A stretch of DNA of 64,000 nucleotides, from the NCBI RefSeq assembly GCF_003966715.1, contig NZ_AP018907.1, positions 1,042,001 to 1,106,000 on the forward strand, written 5' to 3'. Below are positions 1-9,014 of the stretch, piece after piece. Each line of letters begins with the position of its first letter. Position 1 is the first letter of the stretch. The notes under the pieces were generated by a model. It was not told the DNA's origin. It saw only the letters and a list, made by a program, of their open reading frames with translations, and did not search any database. Made by a program: the position numbers and the translations under genes. This DNA is from Blastochloris tepida. Lineage in GTDB: Bacteria > Pseudomonadota > Alphaproteobacteria > Rhizobiales > Xanthobacteraceae.

Positions 1-1
1 C

Positions 2-121
2 GTCGAGTTCCACATGACCAAGACCGCCAAGCGGCGGAACATGTGGTGGTACCACGGCGAAGCCAAGGTCAATGGCGAGATCGTCGCCGAGGCCGACCTC
101 GGCGCCATGCTGGGCGAGTGA
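2..121 (+). CDS. fabZ: 3-hydroxyacyl-ACP dehydratase FabZ, C-terminal 39 residues
   Basis: Only the 3' end is inside the window. The reading frame from base 2 ends at TGA 119-121. The tail contains [12 protein letters not shown] followed by a strand ending AEADLGAML, which is the usual C-terminal pattern of FabZ hot-dog dehydratases. FabZ dehydrates 3-hydroxyacyl-ACP in fatty acid elongation, in the cytoplasm. The stop lies five bases before the lpxA start, the standard fabZ-lpxA junction of Gram-negative lipid A operons, and this context raises the confidence. Confidence 0.85.
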   Translation, partial: VEFHMTKTAKRRNMWWYHGEAKVNGEIVAEADLGAMLGE

Positions 122-126
122 CGACG

Positions 127-927
127 ATGGCGAGGATCGATCCGACCGCGCGCGTCGAGGCCGGCGCAAAGCTCGGCGCCGATGTGGTGATCGGTCCGTT
201 CTGCACCGTCGGCCCCGAGGTGGAGCTCGGCGACGGCGTCGAGCTGATTTCGCATGCCGTGGTCACCGGCGCGACGCGTATCGGCGCCCGCACCAGGATC
301 CACCCGTTCGCGGTGATCGGCGGCCCGCCGCAGGCGCTGCGCCATGCCGGTGGCGAAAGCCGGGTTGAGGTCGGCGCCGACTGCACCCTGCGCGAGGGCG
401 TCACCATCAATGGCGGGTCCGATTTCGGTGGCGGGGTGACGCACGTCGGCGAGCGATGCTTCCTGATGGCCGGCTCGCACGTGGCGCACGACTGCCACGT
501 CGGCGATGAGGTCATCTTCGCCAACAATGCCACCCTCGGCGGACATTGCGAGGTTGGCGACAAGGTATTCCTCGGCGGCCAGTGCGGGGTGCATCAGTTC
601 GTGCGCATCGGCGAGCAGTCGATCGTCGGCGGTATGACCGGCATCGAGCACGACGTTATTCCGTTCGGCTCGGCGCTGGGCGCGCGCGCCCAGCTCGGCG
701 GGCTCAATCTCGTCGGGCTCAAGCGCCGCGGGTTTTCGCGCGACGCCATCCATGCGCTCAGGCGCGCCTACCGGCAGCTCTTCTTCGGCCCGGGCACGCT
801 GGCCGAGCGGGTGGAGCAGGTGGCGGCCGCCTTCCCGGACGATGCCAATGTCGGCAAGATCGTCGCCTTCCTGCGCGCCGGCACCAAGCGGCGGATCACC
901 GTGCCGCGTGGGCTCGACGAGGTCTGA
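127..927 (+). CDS. lpxA: UDP-N-acetylglucosamine acyltransferase LpxA
   Basis: LpxA transfers a 3-hydroxyacyl chain from ACP to the 3-OH of UDP-GlcNAc, the first step of lipid A synthesis, in the cytoplasm. The 266-residue product is almost all left-handed beta-helix hexapeptide repeats, as in MARIDPTARVEAGAKLGADV. The catalytic histidine is H121 within AHDCHVG, matching His125 of E. coli. The C-terminal part (GLNLVGLKRRGFS onward) is the helical trimer domain. I chose the ATG at 127 because it begins the conserved N-terminus; an upstream in-frame ATG at 43 would lie inside fabZ. The length fits the family (about 262 residues). Confidence 0.97.
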   Translation: MARIDPTARVEAGAKLGADVVIGPFCTVGPEVELGDGVELISHAVVTGATRIGARTRIHPFAVIGGPPQALRHAGGESRVEVGADCTLREGVTINGGSDFGGGVTHVGERCFLMAGSHVAHDCHVGDEVIFANNATLGGHCEVGDKVFLGGQCGVHQFVRIGEQSIVGGMTGIEHDVIPFGSALGARAQLGGLNLVGLKRRGFSRDAIHALRRAYRQLFFGPGTLAERVEQVAAAFPDDANVGKIVAFLRAGTKRRITVPRGLDEV

Positions 928-931
928 GGCC

Positions 932-1804
932 GTGGCGGTGGCCGATGCCGGGCCGGAGGCCGGGGCCCTGGGCATTCTGGCGGCCGGCGGCCGGGTGCCG
1001 ATCATGGTGGCGGAGGCGGCGGCGCGCGCCGGCCGTCCGGTGTTCATCGTGGCGCTGCGCGGCCTCGCCGTGCCTGAGGTTGCGCGCTTTTCCCACATCG
1101 TGGTGCCGATCGGCACGCCGGGGCGGGTGTTCGGCGCCTTTCGCGGCGCCGGCTGTCGCGAGATCGTCATCGTCGGCTCGGCGACGCGCCCGCGCCTGCG
1201 CGACGTGCGGTTCGACTTCAAGGCGCTGCTGCTGGTCACCCGCTATGCCCGGGCGGTGCTGGGGGGCGACGACAAGCTGCTCACTTGGTTGGTGCGGCTG
1301 TTCGAGGCCGAAGGCTTCACGGTGCGCGGCGCCCACGAGATCGCGCCGGAGCTGCTGGCCGGGGAGGGGCCGCTCGGCCGCTGCGCGCCGAGCCCGGCGG
1401 ATGCCGCCGACATCGCCATCGGCATCGATTATCTCGCCACCGCCGGCCGGTTCGACATCGGCCAGGCGGTGGTGGTGGTCAATCACCGGATCGTCGCGAT
1501 CGAGGCGGCGGAGGGCACCGACCTGATGCTGGCGCGGGTGGCCGAGCTGCGGGCGTCGGGCCGGCTCAGGCTCTCCGGCCGCGCCGGCGTGCTGGTCAAG
1601 ACGCCGAAGCCCGACCAGGACCGCCGCGTCGATCTGCCGGCGATCGGCGCCTCCACTGTCGCCGGGGCGCTGCGGGCCGAGCTGCGCGGCATCGCGGTGG
1701 CTGCCGGCGAGACGCTGGTCGCCGACGCCGCCGAGACAGTGGCGGCGGCCGACCGCGCCGGCCTGTTCGTCGCCGGCATTCCGCTGGGCGGGGTGTCGTC
1801 ATGA
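932..1804 (+). CDS. lpxI: UDP-2,3-diacylglucosamine pyrophosphatase LpxI
   Basis: LpxI hydrolyses UDP-2,3-diacylglucosamine to lipid X and UMP. It is the unrelated replacement for LpxH found in many alphaproteobacteria. The 290-residue product opens with an ILAAGGRVP-type segment and carries the characteristic EGTDLML motif. Its C-terminal half (LVKTPKPDQDRRVDLPAIG, then a GETL segment) is typical of the LpxI catalytic domain. No ATG is in a suitable place, so the start is taken as GTG 932, just after the lpxA stop. The stop overlaps the lpxB start as ATGA, so translation is probably coupled. Confidence 0.93.
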   Translation: MAVADAGPEAGALGILAAGGRVPIMVAEAAARAGRPVFIVALRGLAVPEVARFSHIVVPIGTPGRVFGAFRGAGCREIVIVGSATRPRLRDVRFDFKALLLVTRYARAVLGGDDKLLTWLVRLFEAEGFTVRGAHEIAPELLAGEGPLGRCAPSPADAADIAIGIDYLATAGRFDIGQAVVVVNHRIVAIEAAEGTDLMLARVAELRASGRLRLSGRAGVLVKTPKPDQDRRVDLPAIGASTVAGALRAELRGIAVAAGETLVADAAETVAAADRAGLFVAGIPLGGVSS

Positions 1805-2988
1805 CCGCGCCGGCGCCGTTCGACGTGTTCATCGTCGCGGGCGAGGCGTCCGGCGACCAGCTCGGCTACAAGCTGATGGCGGCGCTGCGGGCGAAGACCG
1901 GCGGCCGGATCGCCTTTCGCGGCGTCGGCGGGGCGGCGATGACCGGGCAGGGGCTGGCGAGCCTGTTCCCGATGTCCGACATCGCGCTGGTCGGCTTCGT
2001 CGCGGTGGCCCACCAGCTTCGCCGGGCGCTGCGCCGGATCGAGGAGACGGCGCAGGCGATCATCGACAATCCGCCCGACGTGCTGGTGCTGATCGACAGC
2101 CCGGACTTCTGCCACCGGGTGGCGCGGCGGGTGCGCCGCCGCCTGCCGAAGCTGCCGATCGTGGTCTATGTGTCGCCGACGGTGTGGGCGTGGCGGCCGG
2201 GGCGGGCGCGGGCCATGGCCAAATGGTGCGACCACATTCTGGCGCTGCTGCCGTTCGAGCCCGCCGCGCACCGCGAGCTGCATGGCCCGCCTTGCACCTA
2301 TGTCGGCCACCCGCTGATCGAGCGGCTGGACGAGCTGCGTCCCGGCCCGGCCGAGGTGGCCCGGCGCGCCGCCGATCCGCCGCTGATCGTGGTGCTGCCC
2401 GGCAGCCGGCGGGCCGAACTGCACCATCTGCTGCCAGTGTTCGGCAGGACGCTCGACCTCCTGCAAAGGCGGATCGGCACGTTCGAGCCGGTGCTGCCGA
2501 CGCTGCCGCACCTCGAAGCCCAGGTCGAGGCCGGGGTGCGCGACTGGCCGGTGAAGCCGCGCCTCGTCACCGGCGAGGCCGGCAAGCTGGAGGCGTTCCG
2601 CAATGCCCGCGCGGCGCTCGCGGCCTCCGGCACGGTGACGCTGGAACTGGCGCTGGCGGGGGTGCCGATGATCGCGGCCTATCGCGGCTCGTCGATCGAA
2701 GCATTCGCGGCGCGCCGGCTGATTCGTCTGCACATGTTCATCCTCGCCAATCTCGTGCTCGGCGAGATGATCGTGCCCGAATATCTGCAGGCCGACTGCA
2801 CGGCCGAGAAGCTGGCCGGGGCCATCGCCGGCATCGTACGCGAGGGGCCCGAACGGGTCCGCCAGACAGCGGCGTTCGCTCGACTTGATCAGATGATGAA
2901 GGTCGATGGCGGGTCGCCCTCTAGTCACGCGGCAGAACTGGTGGTTGCAGCCTTCGAGACCCGGACGGGGCGGCGCGCCCCCTGCTGA
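1801..2988 (+). CDS. lpxB: lipid-A-disaccharide synthase LpxB
   Basis: LpxB is a GT19 glycosyltransferase. It joins lipid X and UDP-2,3-diacylglucosamine into the lipid A disaccharide at the inner face of the membrane. The 395-residue protein has the family signatures in order: VAGEASGDQLG near the N-terminus, SPTVWAWRPGRA in the middle, GHPLIE, the LPGSRRAE loop, and ASGTVTLELALAGVPMIAAYR in the nucleotide-binding half. It is the last gene of the fabZ-lpxA-lpxI-lpxB run, with an ATGA overlap to lpxI. The citrate synthase gene that often follows in related genomes is not here. Confidence 0.97.
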   Translation: MTAPAPFDVFIVAGEASGDQLGYKLMAALRAKTGGRIAFRGVGGAAMTGQGLASLFPMSDIALVGFVAVAHQLRRALRRIEETAQAIIDNPPDVLVLIDSPDFCHRVARRVRRRLPKLPIVVYVSPTVWAWRPGRARAMAKWCDHILALLPFEPAAHRELHGPPCTYVGHPLIERLDELRPGPAEVARRAADPPLIVVLPGSRRAELHHLLPVFGRTLDLLQRRIGTFEPVLPTLPHLEAQVEAGVRDWPVKPRLVTGEAGKLEAFRNARAALAASGTVTLELALAGVPMIAAYRGSSIEAFAARRLIRLHMFILANLVLGEMIVPEYLQADCTAEKLAGAIAGIVREGPERVRQTAAFARLDQMMKVDGGSPSSHAAELVVAAFETRTGRRAPC

Positions 2989-3466
2989 CAAGGCCAAGCC
3001 GGGGTTTGACAGGCCGGCCGGTCCCCCGCGCGAGTCCGGTTGCACCCCCCTCAGGTTGTCCCGCCGCCTTGCCGGCCCTTTGCGGGGCAAATCGGTTTAT
3101 AGTTAATAGGACGTTTTTTCTTTGATTGTTTTTCATCTCCTCGAAAACGTTAGATCGATCAATGGTCGCCGGCTAATGTCTTCGTTTGGGAATGCGCAGG
3201 ATAGCCAGGATTCCATGTGCTATCTTATCTTCAAATATGACCAATTCCACTCAAGTCGATTGTCCTCCTCCGGCCAAGTCGAGTATAGAAATTTCGGGGA
3301 CGCCTCCCGGCCCGCGAATTGACAGCCCTTGTGCAATCGCGTAATCACGGTCTCATAAGGCAAAGGTTTGGTTTCCCCGTTGCCTCGTTGGGCGAATCCG
3401 TCGCGGTGTGCCGGGGCGGGAGCAAGAGTTTTTGACCATTGGCTATGCCTCGCAGGGAGCGGTGCA
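2989..3466 (+). promoter_or_regulatory. intergenic region upstream of the RTX gene with a candidate promoter
   Basis: No gene is visible in these 478 bases. The part from about 3090 to 3360 is much more AT-rich than its surroundings. A perfect -35 hexamer TTGACA lies at 3319-3324. A spacer of 17 leads to TAATCA at 3342-3347, which is a poor -10, so the promoter call is weak. A ribosome binding site (CAGGGAGCGG) sits just before the RTX start at 3467. No clear terminator follows lpxB. Confidence 0.35.
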
Positions 3467-4996
3467 ATGACGTATCCCCTTACCAGACCTGAAGTGCACG
3501 ATGTCATTTCGCCAAGTTTTGGTCCGGCTACCGAAGACGTTCTGAAATATCTGGACGAGCAGGGTGTGTTCAGCCCCGACGGCTTGGCCGATACCCAGCA
3601 GTCGGCGGATGGTTCGGAGCCGATCGATCCGGCGGCCGAGCTTTATGTCCTCAATCCCGGGCCTGACGGCATTCAGGGCGCTTTCACAACGTCGGGGAGC
3701 AACGAGGCCATCATCGTCAACAGCGACGGTGACAACATCATCCTTCTCAATTCCTCGACCGACGGCACGATCGGCGTCTTCACCGCCGACGGCAACGACA
3801 TCGTCGCTCTGACCGGCGATGATGCCGGCTATATCGAGACGAATGGTGGCGACGACATCGTTCTGGGCGGCGCGCACAACGACACCATCCTCGGCGGCGG
3901 CGGTGATGACCTTCTCGTCGGCGGCGGCGGCGACGACCTGATCTATGGCGGCGACGGCAGCGATTACCTGCAGGGCGACGACGGCAATGACTCGCTCTAT
4001 GGCGGCGCGGGTGCCGACACGATCATGGCCGGCAGCGGCAACAACTACGTCGAGGGCGGCGACGGCGCCGATTCCATCTTCGCCGGCTCCGGCAATGACA
4101 CGATCTATGGCGGCGGCGGCGTCGACATGATCAATGCCGGCGATGGCAACAATTTCGTCGATGGCGGCGACAGCGGCGATGGCATCGTCACCGGCTCGGG
4201 CGCCGACACCATCTATGGCGGCGACGGTGCCGACACGATCTTTTCCAATGGCGGCAATGACACGGTCTATGGCGGCGCTGGCGCCGACCAGATCAATGCC
4301 GGCGAAGGCGACAATTATGTCGACGGCGGCGACGGCGCCGATGCCATTGCCGGCGGCTCCGGTGCCGACACCATCTATGGCGGTGGCGGCAGCGACACGA
4401 TCTTCTCGTTCGGCGGCAACGACACGATCTATGGCGGCTCGGGCGCCGACGTGATCAATGCCGGCGAGGGCAGCAACATGGTCGATGGCGGCGCGGGCAA
4501 TGACGGCATCGCCGCCGGTGCCGATGCCGACACCATCTATGGCGGCGGCGGCAACGACACCATCGATGCCGGCAATGGCAACAATCTGATCTATGGCGAC
4601 TACGCCACGGGCAGCGACTCAGGCGACGATCTGATCTCGGCCGGGTCCGGCAACGACACCATCTTCGGTGGCGCCGGCAACGACACCATCTATGGCGGCG
4701 CCGGCCTGAACCAGATCACGGGCGGCGACGGCAATGACGTGATCTACACCGGCGCCGACGCCGATACCGTCTATGGCGGCGCCGGCAACGACACGATCGT
4801 CGGCAGCGCCGGCAACGACAGCATCTTCGGCGGCGCCGGGACGGATACCTACTATACGAACCGCTTGTTCAGCGACGTCGATTTGGCGGGTTCGAGCTAC
4901 AATGCCCTCACCGGGACCGGGACCATCAAGTTCACGGACGGTCAGACGATCCAGCTGTTCCAGGTCGAGGACATTCAGTTCAAGTCGGAGCCCTGA
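3467..4996 (+). CDS. RTX (haemolysin-type calcium-binding repeat) protein
   Basis: The 509-residue acidic protein has about 125 N-terminal residues without repeats. From about residue 127 to 460 it is almost entirely glycine-aspartate nonapeptides of the GGxGxDxIx type (GGDGSDYLQGDDGND, YGGAGADTI and many more). These form a calcium-binding beta-roll. The last 50 residues, ending DIQFKSEP, would hold the uncleaved type I secretion signal, and there is no N-terminal signal peptide. It is therefore probably an exported surface or extracellular protein. No enzymatic domain is recognisable, so adhesion or matrix roles are only guesses. No type I secretion genes lie nearby. The start at ATG 3467 is supported by AGGGAG upstream. 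Confidence 0.85.
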   Translation: MTYPLTRPEVHDVISPSFGPATEDVLKYLDEQGVFSPDGLADTQQSADGSEPIDPAAELYVLNPGPDGIQGAFTTSGSNEAIIVNSDGDNIILLNSSTDGTIGVFTADGNDIVALTGDDAGYIETNGGDDIVLGGAHNDTILGGGGDDLLVGGGGDDLIYGGDGSDYLQGDDGNDSLYGGAGADTIMAGSGNNYVEGGDGADSIFAGSGNDTIYGGGGVDMINAGDGNNFVDGGDSGDGIVTGSGADTIYGGDGADTIFSNGGNDTVYGGAGADQINAGEGDNYVDGGDGADAIAGGSGADTIYGGGGSDTIFSFGGNDTIYGGSGADVINAGEGSNMVDGGAGNDGIAAGADADTIYGGGGNDTIDAGNGNNLIYGDYATGSDSGDDLISAGSGNDTIFGGAGNDTIYGGAGLNQITGGDGNDVIYTGADADTVYGGAGNDTIVGSAGNDSIFGGAGTDTYYTNRLFSDVDLAGSSYNALTGTGTIKFTDGQTIQLFQVEDIQFKSEP

Positions 4997-5026
4997 TCCG
5001 GGCTTCCCTCGCCTCTGTCATCCTGA

Positions 5027-5056
5027 AGCGCCCCGGGAATTCCCCGGGGCGTTTTC
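5027..5056 (+). terminator. Rho-independent terminator of the RTX gene
   Basis: A GC-rich hairpin has arms CGCCCCGGG at 5029-5037 and CCCCGGGGCG at 5042-5051, followed by GTTTTCG. It lies 30 bases after the RTX stop and before the oppositely oriented tRNA gene, so it separates the two units. Confidence 0.85.
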
Positions 5057-5090
5057 GTTTGCATTGGCGATGGCGGGGGTGGTCCGGGGA

Positions 5091-5176
5091 TGGTGGCCGC
5101 TGTGGGACTCGAACCCACACGGGCATGGCCCGAGGCATTTTAAGTGCCTTCCGTCTACCGGTTCCGGCAAGCGGCC
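5091..5176 (-). tRNA. tRNA-Leu (anticodon UAA)
   Basis: On the minus strand the 86-nt gene runs from 5176 to 5091 and includes an encoded CCA end. The acceptor arms GGCCGCT and AGCGGCC pair perfectly. The anticodon stem AGGCA/TGCCT holds the loop CTTAAAA, giving anticodon UAA. The long variable arm (CGGGCCATGCCCG) marks a class II tRNA. The T arm is GTGGG-TTCGAGT-CCCAC. This reads UUA leucine codons, which are rare in such a GC-rich genome. Confidence 0.95.
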
Positions 5177-5943
5177 TCCGGTCCGCCGACGCTTGCGATG
5201 TCGGCGCAGCCGGTCGTCGGTCTCGCGGATCCGGCCTCGGGGATGCCCTCAAGGATCGAAGCTCGCGCGAAACGCGTGCGCGAAGCCAGCAGCCGGCTGC
5301 CGCCGCCGGTGGCGTCGCATGCCGCTTCGTAGCGCGGGTGGGGTGGCGGGCTCAAGAGCCGGGTGCCGCGCATCTTCGTGGAGCGCAGGTCCGGCGGCCG
5401 GAACGCGGCGCGACAGCCCTCGGGGCAGGCAACGGCATGATACGAAATCCGGCCCTGCGGGTGCGGGCCGGACTGTGCATCAGCAGAAGCCGCGGAATCG
5501 GGAGAGGGTGCTGGGCCGTCTGTCGCCAGGCCGTGTCCTGCCCTGCGGGCGTGAGGTCACGCCGCCGCCAGGAAGGCACCAATCAAGGCGAGCGCCTCGA
5601 ACGCAAGACCGGTGCCGATCACCAGACGAAACAGGGCGGGCATGACGAAACCTCTCGCGGCAGTACGCGCGCGGCGCACGGAAGGGGCATTTGCTCGTTT
5701 TGTCGAAAGACGAGGCCTGCAGGTTCAATGGGAAACGTTTCTGAAGAGTTAAGGTCCCAATTAAGGCGCGGATATCGCAAATAAGAGATAACTGCTGCGC
5801 AATTGGCCGATACCTCCACCGTCGGCGGCCCTGAATGGGGTCAGGTCATGCCGCCCGCGCGGGCCGCGGAACCGGTGGCCAAAACGGCGTGGACGCGTGC
5901 CGGTGCAACGGGTGCGGCACGCCTTTCAATCCGCTCGCCGCGA
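5177..5943. other. 767-bp region with only one possible small gene
   Basis: Between the tRNA 5' end and the zinc-finger gene I find no conserved protein of normal size on either strand. The stretch from 5177 to 5550 is GC-rich and featureless to my eye. The stretch from 5690 to 5810 is AT-richer and could hold promoters. The only candidate gene is the minus-strand 28-codon frame at 5557-5643, listed separately. Confidence 0.5.
5557..5643 (-). CDS. candidate 28-residue hydrophobic membrane peptide
   Basis: The frame starts at ATG 5643 with AGAGG seven bases upstream, and ends at TGA 5557-5559. The product begins MPALFRLVIGTGLAFE and ends in three alanines. All but a few residues are hydrophobic, with one arginine near the N-terminus. 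This is the layout of a single membrane span with the positive end inside. No family is recognised; such peptides often act as subunits of membrane enzymes or as regulators. It stands alone in a gene-poor gap. The case rests on the binding site, length and composition only. Confidence 0.4.
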   Translation of the reverse strand: MPALFRLVIGTGLAFEALALIGAFLAAA

Positions 5944-6195
5944 TCAGGCGGCTTCCACCGCATTCTCCCAGCGGCATTCGGCGGGGCGTGCGTCTGCGGG
6001 TTTGAGCGTCGGGTCGAACCGGTAAAGGGTCGAGCAATAGGGGCAGATGATCTCGCGGTCGCTGCCCATGTCCAGGAACACGTGCGGGTGGTCGTAGGGC
6101 GGCGGCGCGCCGATGCACATGAACTCGCGGGCGCCCACCTCGATGACCGGAACGCCCGGGCCGTTGTGGAAATGGGGGACGAGGTGTTCCGCCAT
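5944..6195 (-). CDS. zinc-finger domain protein of the NDUFS6/zf-CHCC type (COG4391)
   Basis: The 83-residue protein resembles the small alphaproteobacterial zinc-finger proteins related to mitochondrial NDUFS6, a complex I subunit. The likely metal ligands are the cysteine before the Gly-Ala-Pro stretch (FMCIGAPPPYDHPHVFLDM), a histidine of that segment, and the pair in ICPYCSTLYRFDP. The start ATG 6195 begins MAEHLVPHFHN, the usual N-terminus of the family; upstream extensions look random. It is monocistronic here. A role in complex I or Fe-S protein maturation is known for the mitochondrial homologue and inferred here. Confidence 0.85.
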   Translation of the reverse strand: MAEHLVPHFHNGPGVPVIEVGAREFMCIGAPPPYDHPHVFLDMGSDREIICPYCSTLYRFDPTLKPADARPAECRWENAVEAA

Positions 6196-6854
6196 GCTCG
6201 ATCCTCTTGGTCCGACAGGCGGGAACCATAGCGGGCGAATCAGGCGGGCGCCAGTTTCGCAGCAGCCGCGTGCCGGTGCGGGTGGCGGTGCACGCAGGCC
6301 TTGGATTCCACGGTGCCGGGGCACCGCCCGCGATGCACGCAATGTGCGGCAAGCACTCGCCGACCGTTACGCAAGTTGTAGAGGCGTCCGGTCGCGTTCC
6401 GCCGGCGTTGCCATCTGATTTCGCGTGTTGGCGAGGAATAGCGGCATCGCGAGGTTTTCCGCGCAATAAATCCCGTCTGCCAAGCAATCCGAGGCGACAT
6501 CATAATGCAACTGCGCGCTCGGGAGAGTTATCCACCGCCGGTTGGTGCGATTTCAGTCATGCAAGTATTGATATTGTAATACGCGCAACCAATTCAAGAT
6601 AATATTGTTTCGCGTGTCGAATGATGCCTCCATTCGCAGGTACGAAATAGATATGGAGTCGAGTCCAAAGTCGAAAGCGGTCGTGGATTCTCAGTTGAGA
6701 AGAAATTTACGATTCTGGATTAAGGTGCTTGCCGTATCGGAATGGGAATATCACTCCAGACGATAGAAACGGCGCGTTCGTCTTGAAGGTATCGGAAGCC
6801 GCACACGCGGTTCTTCCAATGGCGGCGCGCGCCTTCGGGAGAGGCCGAACGGTC
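6196..6854. other. gene-free region upstream of the chemoreceptor gene
   Basis: No coding sequence is supported in these 659 bases. The part from about 6500 to 6760 is unusually AT-rich for this genome. It includes an inverted repeat GTATT-N8-AATAC around 6564-6582. It probably carries the promoters of the divergent zinc-finger gene and of the chemoreceptor gene at 6855. Confidence 0.4.
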
Positions 6855-8867
6855 ATGCGACTGAATCTCAAGATCGGACAGAAACTCGGCATCAGCGCCG
6901 CCATCGGCGTGGCGTTGGTGCTCACCCTCGTCGTCGTCTCCCGCATGGCGCTGGAGCGGATCGAGACGGCCACCAATTCGCTGGAGCAGGCGGCAACGCT
7001 GGTCGGCAAGCTGACCGACAGCAAGCTCGATCTGCGCGACATGCGCTCGCTGTTCTATCAGGCGAACGTCGCCACCAGTGTCGAGAGCATCGACAAGGTG
7101 GTCGCGGAGTTCGACCGCATCGCGCCGGCTCTGTCGCAGCGGATCGGTGACATTGCGGCCACTGCATCGGTTGCCGCCAATCGCGAGCGCATGGCGCGCG
7201 CCAAGACCGAGGCGGACGGCTACATCACGATGTGGCGCGAGGCAGCCGCCCGGCAGCGCGACCTGCTGCAGGTCCAGAAGAGACTGATGGGCGTCGTCGA
7301 TGCCTGGGGCGCGGAGCTTGCCAAGGTGCATGCGGCCTCGAACCGGCTCGGCCCGGAGGTCGCCGGTCTGGTTGAGCGCATCGACGGCCGGGTTGCCGAG
7401 GCCCGCTCGGCCATCTGGCGGTTCTACGCCACCGAGGATGAGCGGCTGAAGGATCAGGTGCGCGACGGCGTCGAGACGGCGCTGGGCGAGCTGCGCGACC
7501 TGCAGGCCAAGGAGCCGTCCCCGCAGCTCGCCGCCACCCTGCCGGCGCTCGCCCGGCTGGCCGAGCAGCACCGCGAGGTGTTCGAGGCGGCGAGCGCCGC
7601 CGCCGCCCAGCGTGCCGCGGCCGTCAAGTCGGCGGCTGCGCTGCGCGTCGAGGTCACCCGGCTGGTCGATGACTCGCTCGACGCGGCGAGCGCATTCGCC
7701 GCCTCGCTCAACCGCGACGTCCATTCGGCCGTCTCCAGCGCCAGCACCAACGGACTGATCCTGGGGGCGCTGACCGTGCTGGTGCTGATCGGCTCGACGG
7801 TGTTCGGCTTCCTGGCCGTCGGCCGGCCGATCAGCCGCATCGCCGGGGTGCTGGAGCAGCTCGCCGGCGGCGACAAGAGCGTCGAAATCCCGTTCACCCG
7901 CCGCGGCGACGAGGTCGGCGACACCGCCCGCGCCGCCAATGTGTTCAAGGACAATCTGATACGGATGGACCAGATGACGGCCGAGCAGAAGGCTGCCGAG
8001 GCGCGCGCCGAAGCCGAGAAGAAGCAGGCGATGCACCAGCTGGCCGAGAGCTTCGAGCGGGCGGTCGGCGGCATCATCGGCGCGGTGTCGAGTGCCTCCT
8101 CCCAGCTCCAGGGCGCGGCGCAGACCATGTCGGCGGCGGCCGAGCAGACCAACCGCCAGTCGATGGCAGTGGCGAGCGCCTCCGAGCAGGCGTCCTCCAA
8201 CGTCCAGACCGTGGCCTCGGCGGCCGAGGAACTGGCGGCCTCGGTCAGCGAGATCGGCCGGCGGGTCAATGAGTCCGCCTCGATCGCCGCGGAGGCGGCG
8301 CGCGATGCCGATGCCACCGCCCAGAAGGTCAGCCGGCTGTCGCAGGCGGCGCAGAAGATCGGCGACATCGTCGGGCTGATCTCGACCATCGCCGGCCAGA
8401 CCAACCTGCTCGCGCTCAACGCCACCATCGAGGCGGCACGGGCGGGCGATGCCGGCCGCGGCTTCGCGGTGGTGGCGAGCGAGGTGAAGAGCCTCGCCGA
8501 CCAGACGGCGAAGGCCACCGCCGAGATCTCGGCGCAGATCGAGGAGATCCAGGCCTCGACCGCCGACTCGGCGCACGCCATCGGCCAGATCACCGAGATC
8601 ATTCGGCGGATGAACGAGATCGCCACCACCATCGCCTCGGCGGTGGAGGAGCAGGGGGCGGCGACCACCGAGATCGCCCGCAACGTGCAGCAGGCCTCGG
8701 CCGGCACGGCGGAGGTGTCGAGCAACATCACCGGGGTGACGCGGGCGGCGTCCGATTCGTCGGCGGCATCGTCGCAGGTGCTGGCCTCGGCCGGCGACCT
8801 CGCCACCCAGTCGGGGGTGCTGCAGCAGGAGGTGGCCAAGTTCCTCGCCACGGTGCGGGCCGCCTGA
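6855..8867 (+). CDS. methyl-accepting chemotaxis protein
   Basis: The 670-residue transmembrane receptor has a first membrane span at about residues 11-30. A helical periplasmic sensor follows, about 265 residues long, which suggests a two-module four-helix bundle rather than a Cache domain. The second span is at about 299-321, then a HAMP domain at 322-375. The cytoplasmic coiled coil has its highly conserved tip around residues 510-550 ([20 protein letters not shown], then [16 protein letters not shown]). It would signal to CheA-CheW. The C-terminus lacks a CheR/CheB-binding pentapeptide. No che genes are nearby and the ligand is unknown. The start ATG 6855 directly precedes the positively charged N-terminus. 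Confidence 0.95.
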   Translation: MRLNLKIGQKLGISAAIGVALVLTLVVVSRMALERIETATNSLEQAATLVGKLTDSKLDLRDMRSLFYQANVATSVESIDKVVAEFDRIAPALSQRIGDIAATASVAANRERMARAKTEADGYITMWREAAARQRDLLQVQKRLMGVVDAWGAELAKVHAASNRLGPEVAGLVERIDGRVAEARSAIWRFYATEDERLKDQVRDGVETALGELRDLQAKEPSPQLAATLPALARLAEQHREVFEAASAAAAQRAAAVKSAAALRVEVTRLVDDSLDAASAFAASLNRDVHSAVSSASTNGLILGALTVLVLIGSTVFGFLAVGRPISRIAGVLEQLAGGDKSVEIPFTRRGDEVGDTARAANVFKDNLIRMDQMTAEQKAAEARAEAEKKQAMHQLAESFERAVGGIIGAVSSASSQLQGAAQTMSAAAEQTNRQSMAVASASEQASSNVQTVASAAEELAASVSEIGRRVNESASIAAEAARDADATAQKVSRLSQAAQKIGDIVGLISTIAGQTNLLALNATIEAARAGDAGRGFAVVASEVKSLADQTAKATAEISAQIEEIQASTADSAHAIGQITEIIRRMNEIATTIASAVEEQGAATTEIARNVQQASAGTAEVSSNITGVTRAASDSSAASSQVLASAGDLATQSGVLQQEVAKFLATVRAA

Positions 8868-8890
8868 GCGCGGCACTGGCGGATATTCCA

Positions 8891-8922
8891 GACGGCCGCG
8901 GGCGCTCCCCGCGGCCGTTTCC
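8891..8922 (+). terminator. terminator of the chemoreceptor gene
   Basis: Perfectly pairing arms ACGGCCGCGGG (from 8892) and CCCGCGGCCGT (ending 8918) are separated by a short loop and followed by TTCCGTTT. The hairpin begins 24 bases after the chemoreceptor stop. Confidence 0.8.
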
Positions 8923-8950
8923 GTTTGGCGGCTGTGCGCCGCGAAGTCGG

Positions 8951-8988
8951 CCGCAAAACCGGTTCCCACTCTTACGGAAAATGCTCTA
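8951..8988 (+). repeat. dispersed palindromic repeat, family A, copy 1
   Basis: The core AAAACCGGTTCCCACTC, followed by a GCGGAAAATGCTCTA-like end, recurs six times in this window. Other copies are at 12924-12974, 16754-16805, 33652-33703 (inverted), 48730-48780 and 61850-61900. This copy lacks the GCATTCTC half. It lies between the chemoreceptor terminator and the hydrolase start. Confidence 0.75.
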
Positions 8989-9014
8989 ACACCCGCGAGA
9001 CCCGGAGACGCGCA

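Noticed and set aside
5041..5645. Plus-strand frames reading WWPLWDSNPHGHG and onward
   Set aside because: They are antisense translations of tRNA-Leu(UAA); this peptide pattern is a known artefact of tRNA genes.
5642..5752. A 36-codon plus-strand frame (MTKPLAAVRARRTEG...) overlapping the start of the minus-strand small peptide
   Set aside because: It has no ribosome binding site that I can see and no recognisable composition; the minus-strand frame is better supported.
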